NCBI GenBank assembly: GCA_964554265.1
Contig: CAZKOB010000002.1
Coordinates: 1 to 64,000, forward strand
Length of the DNA stretch: 64,000 nucleotides
Direction of reading: 5' to 3'
From: RGIG8745 sp964554265
GTDB lineage: Bacteria > Bacteroidota > Bacteroidia > Bacteroidales > Bacteroidaceae
Part shown: in pieces, positions 57,758-64,000 of the stretch
Numbering within the stretch: the stretch's first letter is position 1
How the letters are laid out: every line of letters begins with the position of its first letter
The notes under the pieces: generated by a model
Databases searched by the model: none
Told to the model about the DNA's origin: nothing
Seen by the model: the letters and a program-made list of their open reading frames with translations, nothing else
Translations under genes and position numbers: made by a program

Positions 57758-57805
57758 TTTTTTGCCGGTGGATTTACAGGCTTCTCTTGTGATTCTTACT
57801 GTTGT

Positions 57806-58664
57806 TTTCACAGAATCCTCCAATTTGTGAATACACCGGCAAAAACAGCGAGCTTTCTTAGTGGCATTTCTTCTTTCTTTTTGACACCAAGTCCACCCAT
57901 TGCAAACGGACTTTTATTAACATAATTAAGATTCGTTTACACTTGTCCGGCTATCGAATTTTTGAAATTTTATTGATAAGCGATTGATAATCAAAGAAAT
58001 ACTATTTCAGCGAAACTATACAGTTTCAGGTGCAAGGAGTATAAGTTGAAACAAAAATAGGATGTGTTGATAATCAATGAGTTATAAAAAATCTTGTCTA
58101 AGATTTCTATTTTTCGTCGCCAAAACCCATCTTTGTTTTTCGTGGCATTGAAAAATCTGTTTTTGATTTTTTAAGAAATCACTTTTAGTCAATGTCCAAT
58201 TTCAGCCTGAAAAACGGGCATTCTCAAACTCGTTCACCTTGAAAATAAATTTCGTTCACCTTGAAAATTTTTTTGCAAGGCACTTTAAAACCATTTCCAG
58301 GGTGAACAAAATTTATTTCCAGCGTACTCTTTTTTCAGGCGAGGCACGCGCGAATGTGAATAAATGTATCTTTTCGGAATGCAAATTATATTATTTTTAT
58401 ATTTTGGATTCAAGGCTTGAAAACGGCCTTAGAATCGCGTAAATGGAACTTCGGTAAGGTTCGGCCGATTTTACGCGATTCTGCGAGCCTTGAATTTTAA
58501 CATTTCAGATTGTCAAGAAAAGCCCATAATTTATGACAATCAGATGGTGTGAAGGTAGGGATGACCAAGCAGATTTATGAGGAGATTAGGACTCATGAAA
58601 AAGATATCAAAGAAAGCACGGAACTCTTCGATGGGAATTTTTTTGTGATACGATGACGAAGTCA
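57806..58664 (+). repeat. R element copy R8
   Basis: Complete copy with a degenerate P tip at the left and the common GACGAAGTCA end. It shows the second stem best: TTCAAGGC (58409-58416) with GCCTTGAA (58487-58494), enclosing a 13-bp stem AGAATCGCGTAAA (58431-58443) with TTTACGCGATTCT (58470-58482). Lies between convergent asnB and the TonB-C gene. Confidence 0.87.
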
Positions 58665-58791
58665 CACAAAAACGCAGAAAAACAAACGGACAGAATATCA
58701 AAAACAAGGAAACAGATTCTAAAAAAAACGGAAGCATAGATTCCGCTATACTTCCGACAATTAATCATTTTGAAGAAAAACACGAACCGTG

Positions 58792-60120
58792 TCACTGCGT
58801 CATACGGAATGCCACAGGAGTGTTATATTTTACCTTGACAGGCCTGCCATTCCGCATGCCCGGCTTCCATTTGGGCATACTAAGTATAGCCCTTATCGCT
58901 TCTGCATCAAGCAAAGGATGTACACTCTTGGTTATTTTCGGGTCTATGATACTGCCATCAGTATCTATAGTGAAAGAGACAAGAACCCTCCCTTGAATAC
59001 CTAAATCCATTGCTGCCGACGGATATTTAACATTTTTAGCCCAAAAACTTAGCAGTGCCTCCATTCCTCCCGGAAACTCCGGCATCTTTTCCACAACCTG
59101 ATACACTTGCTCTGTACTATCAGCCTGCGTCTCCCCACCATCTGCCTGCGCCTCATCTCCATTGTCGAAATCATCTTCGGCCATTACACCTCTTGCCTTC
59201 ATAATTTCATCGAAAGACAATGCTCCGGGTGTCAATTCAAATATCACTGGAATTTCTACACACGAGCGCACAACCATCCCGAAATGTTTGGCCGATTCCC
59301 AATCCGGCATTGCTTTGACAATACGAATTGCTTCTTTTTCAAACAGAGGATCACATTCATTCACTACCTTAATGCCTGTAAGCATTCCACTCTGTTCGAC
59401 TATACACGATACAAAGGCCACACCTTGCAAACCTTGATTTTTCGCTTGCTCAGGATATTTCATCAGAGCCTTTATAAAAAGAAACATATTGCCGCTGCCT
59501 CCGGGGTAAGATGCTTTACATTCCGGAGAAAGAATAACCTTGTTTGCCAAATTCCCGATTCGGGTTTTGGGTTTCACCACAGGGACATCCGAATCAGTCT
59601 GATTGGACGAAGCCACAGGAGCGGTCTTGTCTTCCACAATACGAAAAGCCACAGGAACGCTATATTTCACCTTGACTACAGTGCCGTTTTGCTTTCCCGG
59701 AATCCATTTGGGCATGGTTTGAATCACTCTCTTTGCCTCATCATCAAGCAAGGGATGGACGCTTTTCACGACCTTAGGATCGACAATGCTGCCATCGGTA
59801 TCCACAGTGAAAGAGACTACAACCCTCCCTTGAATGCAACTATCCAATGCCACAGCCGGATATTTGACATTCTGGGCAAGATAATTGAACTGTGCTTCCA
59901 TTCCACCCGGAAACTCCGGCATCTGTTCCACAACCTGATACACCTGCCCTGAAATATCAACGGTATCCCTTTTCGCCACCACGAGGTCTGCCTCATATAC
60001 ACGGCCGAACGAAGCTCCGACATCGGCCACAGCGAACCCCTGTGCGGAGGCCGATATCACAGAGCACGCACATATCAGCCTTATCCGCTTAGGCAAGGGG
60101 GTAAAAAATCTTAAATACAT
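58792..60120 (-). CDS. Secreted protein with three TonB C-terminal domains
   Basis: 442 aa. N-terminal signal peptide (about 1-30), then three TonB-C type domains (about 58-162, 195-305, 338-442), the first and third opening with QVYQVVE(Q/K)MPEFPGGMEA and each followed by QGRV(V/L)VSFT(V/I)DTDGSI. The middle one is diverged. There is no N-terminal membrane anchor and no proline-rich spacer, so it does not look like an energy-transducing TonB linked to ExbBD. Such repeats occur in many Bacteroidetes periplasmic proteins. Partner unknown. Confidence 0.85.
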   Translation of the reverse strand: MYLRFFTPLPKRIRLICACSVISASAQGFAVADVGASFGRVYEADLVVAKRDTVDISGQVYQVVEQMPEFPGGMEAQFNYLAQNVKYPAVALDSCIQGRVVVSFTVDTDGSIVDPKVVKSVHPLLDDEAKRVIQTMPKWIPGKQNGTVVKVKYSVPVAFRIVEDKTAPVASSNQTDSDVPVVKPKTRIGNLANKVILSPECKASYPGGSGNMFLFIKALMKYPEQAKNQGLQGVAFVSCIVEQSGMLTGIKVVNECDPLFEKEAIRIVKAMPDWESAKHFGMVVRSCVEIPVIFELTPGALSFDEIMKARGVMAEDDFDNGDEAQADGGETQADSTEQVYQVVEKMPEFPGGMEALLSFWAKNVKYPSAAMDLGIQGRVLVSFTIDTDGSIIDPKITKSVHPLLDAEAIRAILSMPKWKPGMRNGRPVKVKYNTPVAFRMTQ

Positions 60121-60213
60121 ATTTTTATTCGTTTTTCAGAAAAAAAGATGCTAATCTCTTTCTTAAAAATGCTCTATAACTATCCCCTCTCTATTACAAA
60201 ACAAATTTAAGCT

Positions 60214-60739
60214 CTACTTTGGCATAGACTTTGCTTTTGCCTTCGACGGATTCAGACGAAAAGCGACCGGTACTGAATATTGCACTCTCACCGGCTTGCC
60301 ATTCCGCATACCCGGCTCCCATTTAGGCATATTGCTGATTACACGCATTGCCTCCGCATCAAGTTGAGGATGGGCAGGAATGGTAATTCTCGCATCCGAA
60401 ACACTACCATCCTTGTCTACTGTAAATGTCACCACAGAACGACCCTGGATGCTGTCTTCCAATGCCTGTTTCGGATATACGACATTTTTTTTGGATATAC
60501 GACATCATGGCCTTCACACCTCCCGGGAATGAAGGCATCTGCTCTGCCTCCAGATACACTTGATCGGCACTGTCCGCAGATTCAACACTGATTTCAGCAA
60601 AAGGAGTAACAGATGAATATGCCGCCAAAGACTCCGGCAACCTCTCAGCCGAAAAAGATGTGGCTGAAAAAAACATAGAAGAGAGAGCGCACAAAAACTT
60701 TGCGTGTCTCCATTGAACAGAAAGAAAATCTACTGTCAT
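60214..60739 (-). pseudogene. TonB-C domain protein, frameshifted at an A8 tract
   Basis: Two frames together form one TonB-C protein of about 175 aa related to the downstream gene. Frame one (from 60739) has a signal peptide and QVYLEAEQMPSFPGGVKAMMSYIQ; it then meets eight A residues (T8 on the plus strand, 60485-60492) and shifts. With seven A the reading continues as NVVYPKQALEDSIQGRSVVTFTVDKDGS to the stop at 60214. A perfect repeat of GGATATACGACAT flanks the tract by chance or duplication. Either a real or phase-variable frameshift, ribosomal slippage, or a sequencing error. Confidence 0.8.
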
Positions 60740-61078
60740 TGTTTTTCCTATTTTTTAGATTTGAAAATGTTCCATTTCACGACATGAACATAATGTTTTT
60801 ACAAAAAACATTTCACTATCAATTGCATGCAAAGTTACAGAAAAGAAATAAATCAGACTCTAAAAACATGAAGATTTTATGGAGATAAAGACAAAAAGGC
60901 TATACTGCGAGCCATCTGCAAGCGACTTTTTCTGCGATTCCCGCCTCATTCGTATACAACCGCAAGGGCAATATCCGTATTTTACAGACAAAAAGCTCCG
61001 CCTCGGTCCGTTCCCTCCGCCGACTACGGCATGAGAGAGTGAATACAGGCAGAGCTGAATGACGGTATGGGTGTACTG
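60740..61078. other. Intergenic stretch between the TonB-C gene and R9
   Basis: No gene seen. A TAACTTTG box on the minus strand (60837-60830) could be the -7 element for the frameshifted TonB-C gene; no matching -33 TTG. Confidence 0.4.
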
Positions 61079-61912
61079 CCTGACTTCGTCATCGTGTCAC
61101 TCCAAAAATTCTCATCGGAGAGTTTCGCTGTTCTTTGATATCTTTTCATGTGTCCTGACGTCCTCATAAATCTGCTCGGTTATCCCATCTTCACACTATC
61201 TTTTTGTCATAAATTGCAGGGTTTTCTTGATAATCTGAAATGTTAAAATTCAAGGCTCGCAGAATCGCATAAAATCGACCGGACCCGACTGAAATTCCGT
61301 TTGTGCGATTCTGAGGCCATTTTCAGGCCTTGAAATTCAAATGTAAAAATAATATAATTTGTATTCTGAAAAGATACATTTATTTACACTCGCGTGTGCT
61401 TTGTTTGAAAAAAGAGTACGCTGGAAATAAATTTCGTTCACCTTGAAAATGTTTTTAAAGTGCCTTGTGAAAAATTTTTCAAGGTGAACAAAATTTATTT
61501 TCAAGGTGAACGAGTTTGAGAACGTCCGTTTTTCGGGCTGAAATTGGATATTGACTATAATTGATTTCTTAAAAAATCAAAATCGGATTTTTCAATGCCA
61601 CGAAAAACAAAGATGGATTCCGGCAGCGAAAAACAGGAATCTTGGACAGGATTTTTTATAACTTGCTGATTATCAGTATATCCTATTTTTATCTTCGCTT
61701 GTACTTCTTGCACCTAAAACTGCATTATCTTGTTAAAATAGTATTTTCTTGATAATCAATTGTTTATCTGTAAAATATCAAAACTTTGATAATTGAGTGA
61801 ATGCAAACGAATCTTAATTGTGTTAAAAAGCTTCCATCCGATATGGATGGAGTTAGTGTCAAAAAGTAAGAAGAAATGTCTCTAAAAAAACTGTTGCTTT
61901 TGCTGGTATATT
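61079..61912 (-). repeat. R element copy R9 (reverse orientation)
   Basis: Complete reverse copy starting at the common end (CCTGACTTCGTCATCGTGTCA) and joined at its left-module side to palindrome P9. The internal segment has the R1 orientation. In the second stem it has A-T where R1 has a G-T pair (GCAC...TGC), compatible with a conserved helix. Confidence 0.87.
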
Positions 61913-62184
61913 CACAGACTCCTCCGTCGCTTCGCGCCACGCCCTCCGTCGCAAGCTCCCCAATTGCTCCTATTCCGCAATTGCCCCTAACTTAGGGGGG
62001 AGGAGCTTAGTTACCTTGCTCGTTGGAAAGTTAATAGTAAGCTAATATGCTGGTTACTAATATGATAGCATTTACATCTGCTGAGTAACCAGACTCCTCC
62101 CCTAAGTTAGGGGCAATTGCGGAATAGGAGCAATTGGGGAGCTTGCGACGGAGGGCGTGGCGCGAAGCGACGGAGGAGTCTGTG
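61913..62184. repeat. Palindromic P element, copy P9 (longest)
   Basis: 272 bases with arms of about 90 bp that match except for one extra G. The arms hold the outer block of P5 plus the GCAAGCTCCCCAATTGCTCC block. The interior is the P5 interior in reverse orientation. No open frame for a transposase. Confidence 0.88.
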
Positions 62185-62245
62185 AAAACACCAACTTGCA
62201 GCCATAAGATTTATAAGAGGAGTCTGTGAATACACTTGCTCTGTT

Positions 62246-62310
62246 TTGAAGCGATTTTCGCGTATCACCTTAAACCGTAAGCATTAGAATTACAGCCTAT
62301 TGGCATTTAT
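62246..62310 (+). repeat. Block shared with 52714-52777
   Basis: GATTTTCGCGTATCACC, then AAACCG and ATTAGAATTACA, occurs in the same relative place outside both reverse-oriented R copies (R7 and R9). It may be an outer part of the R element. Confidence 0.6.
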
Positions 62311-62343
62311 GTGTGAATGACGGTATGGGCGTACCGAACAATC

Positions 62344-63591
62344 CTATTTTTCTCTAATCTGTCCGTTTCCGTGTATAATCCACTTGTAGGTAGTGATTTC
62401 TTCAAGAGCCATCGGACCACGGGCATGGAGCTTCTGTGTAGATATGCCAATCTCAGCACCAAGTCCGAACTGCGCTCCGTCTGTAAACGATGTCGGAGCA
62501 TTGCAATAGACACATGCGGCATCCACCATACGCAGAAACTTGTCTGCTGCAGCTGCATCTTCAGTAATAATACACTCACTGTGCCCAGATCCGAACTTTC
62601 TGATGTGCATGAGGGCTTCATCTGTCGAACATACAGTCTTCACTGCCAATGTATACGACTGGAACTCTGTTCCATAACTTTCTTCCGACGACGTCTTCAG
62701 AAGGTGAGCGGGATAATGTCCGTCAAGTGCGGCAAGCGCCGGGGTGTCGGCATAAATCAACACATTGCTTTCGGCAAGAGGGTGGCAAAGCAACGGCAAG
62801 TCGGGCAGACGGTCGGCATGGACAACCAGACAGTCGAGCGCATTGCAGACACTGACACGCCTTGTCTTTGCATTGTTTACAATCGCTGCTCCTTTATCAA
62901 CATCTCCGTTTTTGTCGAAATAAGCATGACAAACTCCTGCTCCGGTCTCTATCACCGGCACACTTGCTTCGCGGCGGACAAAATCAATCAGCCGCTTGCT
63001 TCCCCGAGGAATCACGAGGTCAACAAGACCATCGGCATGCAGAAGTTCTGCCGTGGCCTCATGGGTTGCGGGCAGAAGCTCTATTATATGTTCGCCAACC
63101 CCATGCCTGTGCAACACATCCTTTATGATACGGACAATCGCCCGGTTTGAATTATCGGCATCACGTCCACCTTTCAATATACACGCGTTGCCACTTTTGA
63201 GACAGAGGGCAAAGACATCAAACGTCACATTCGGACGCGCCTCATATACAATACCAATGACTCCGAAAGGAACACTAATCCGTTTCAGGTCGAGTCCGTT
63301 GGGCAGAACAACATGCTTCAGTACATGCCCGAGCGGTGAAGGCAGCAATGCCACCTTACGGGTATCGGCCGCAATTCCCTCTATACGTTCTCTTGTCAGC
63401 TTGAGCCTGTCGTACATAGGGTTGTTCTCGTCCATCAAGTCGAGGTCTTTCCGATTTTCTTTCAGAAGAGACTCTGCATTTTCAACGGCAGCATCTGCCA
63501 CATCACGAAGGATTTCATTAATCGTTTCTGTTTCAATGAGTGCAAGCCCAACACTTGCAGTCTTCACTTGTTCAAATATTTGTGTAAGCAT
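62344..63591 (-). CDS. proA: Gamma-glutamyl phosphate reductase
   Basis: 415 aa, full length. Aldehyde-dehydrogenase fold; catalytic cysteine in ETGAGVCHAYFDK, cofactor region VPFGVIGIVYEARPNVT and the HSECIITED motif. It reduces glutamyl-5-phosphate to the semialdehyde, second step of proline synthesis. Lies 87 bases downstream of proB on the same strand. Confidence 0.96.
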   Translation of the reverse strand: MLTQIFEQVKTASVGLALIETETINEILRDVADAAVENAESLLKENRKDLDLMDENNPMYDRLKLTRERIEGIAADTRKVALLPSPLGHVLKHVVLPNGLDLKRISVPFGVIGIVYEARPNVTFDVFALCLKSGNACILKGGRDADNSNRAIVRIIKDVLHRHGVGEHIIELLPATHEATAELLHADGLVDLVIPRGSKRLIDFVRREASVPVIETGAGVCHAYFDKNGDVDKGAAIVNNAKTRRVSVCNALDCLVVHADRLPDLPLLCHPLAESNVLIYADTPALAALDGHYPAHLLKTSSEESYGTEFQSYTLAVKTVCSTDEALMHIRKFGSGHSECIITEDAAAADKFLRMVDAACVYCNAPTSFTDGAQFGLGAEIGISTQKLHARGPMALEEITTYKWIIHGNGQIREK

Positions 63592-63678
63592 CCGGTTCTA
63601 ATTTCAGTTTCTTTGTATTTAAACTATAAGTCCATGACAGACAGTTCAGGAATTGACAAATGGTTTAGAAATCGAATA

Positions 63679-64000
63679 TCAACTATTCGGTTCGAGACAG
63701 AGGTAATCGTAATGAACAATAGGCCTCTTGTTGCGCTGCCCGACAACGGAACGCGCTTCATCACTGGAATAATCACTCCGCCCGACCCCGATTATCACTC
63801 CGTTGCTGTCGATTATATGTATAATGTCGTGATACTCAAAATCTCCGTCCACCCGAGTCACTCCTATGGGCAGAATGCTTGCCGCTTTCTCTTCCATCAT
63901 CATCACCGATGCACCCTCATTTAAATGTATTGCACCCTTTGCAAATCCTTCGCTATGCGCAATCCACTTCTTTACACTCGACATTTCAGATGCAGACGGT
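63679..64000 (-). CDS. proB: Glutamate 5-kinase, C-terminal part (runs off the window)
   Basis: The last 106 or so residues of ProB: the end of the kinase domain (KKWIAHSEGFAKGAIHLNEGA) and the PUA domain. The frame is open to the window edge, so the gene begins outside. It phosphorylates glutamate in the first step of proline synthesis, upstream of proA. Confidence 0.93.
   Translation of the reverse strand, partial: PSASEMSSVKKWIAHSEGFAKGAIHLNEGASVMMMEEKAASILPIGVTRVDGDFEYHDIIHIIDSNGVIIGVGRSDYSSDEARSVVGQRNKRPIVHYDYLCLEPNS

Noticed and set aside
1..64000. rRNA, tRNA or integrated phage genes
   Set aside because: No cloverleaf with a GTTCGA-type arm, rRNA sequence, integrase or phage structural gene was noticed on either strand; a dedicated tRNA scan was not possible.

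Overview
The window looks like chromosome of a Bacteroidales bacterium, most likely Prevotellaceae. Reasons: several upstream regions carry the Bacteroidetes promoter type (TTG, about 17-20 bases, then TAnnTTTG); the division cluster has the Bacteroidales order with a long MraY, an acidic FtsL-like protein and a PASTA-bearing PBP; there is a secreted GH29 fucosidase with a Prevotella-like C-terminal tail, a two-gene LysO, and a phosphoglycerate-mutase-like protein in the threonine operon. The call rests on gene content only; no rRNA or tRNA gene was seen.

Layout. 0.9-8.6 kb, minus strand: priA, then the threonine operon thrA (aspartokinase-homoserine dehydrogenase), apgM-like putative homoserine kinase and thrC, preceded by a 29-codon leader peptide with seven threonine codons and an attenuator-like set of inverted repeats. 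8.8-10.7 kb: a decayed tolC fused to a dispersed repeat. 10.7-14.9 kb: etfB, etfA and an acyl-CoA dehydrogenase, an electron-bifurcating or fatty-acyl redox unit. 15.8-21.1 kb: an AraC regulator divergent from a large GH29 fucosidase. 22-25 kb: a YczE-like membrane protein, a split LysO exporter behind a 400-base leader, and an outer-membrane barrel protein. 26.4-43.3 kb: the complete dcw cluster, mraZ to ftsZ plus yqeY, with an MraZ operator. 44.8-51.7 kb: a purH fragment that encodes only IMP cyclohydrolase, then mreB, mreC, mreD, PBP2 and rodA. 52.9-54.9 kb: an ATPase plus DUF4435 (TOPRIM-like) pair resembling PARIS/OLD defence modules. 55-57.6 kb: Fe/Mn superoxide dismutase and asnB. 58.8-60.7 kb: two TonB-C proteins, one with a frameshift at an eight-A tract. 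62.3-64 kb: proA and the end of proB.

The most striking feature is a dispersed intergenic repeat of about 0.8-0.9 kb, here called R1-R9, present nine times (about 11-12% of the window). It is in modules: an optional long palindrome (P), a left module, and a right module with a 28-bp inverted repeat and a second long stem whose base pairing is partly kept by compensating changes. It encodes no transposase and no convincing protein. In two copies an internal segment is in the reverse orientation. One copy (R2) consists of the left module only and is fused to truncated tolC. I do not recognise this family; it may be a mobile non-autonomous element that carries a structured RNA.
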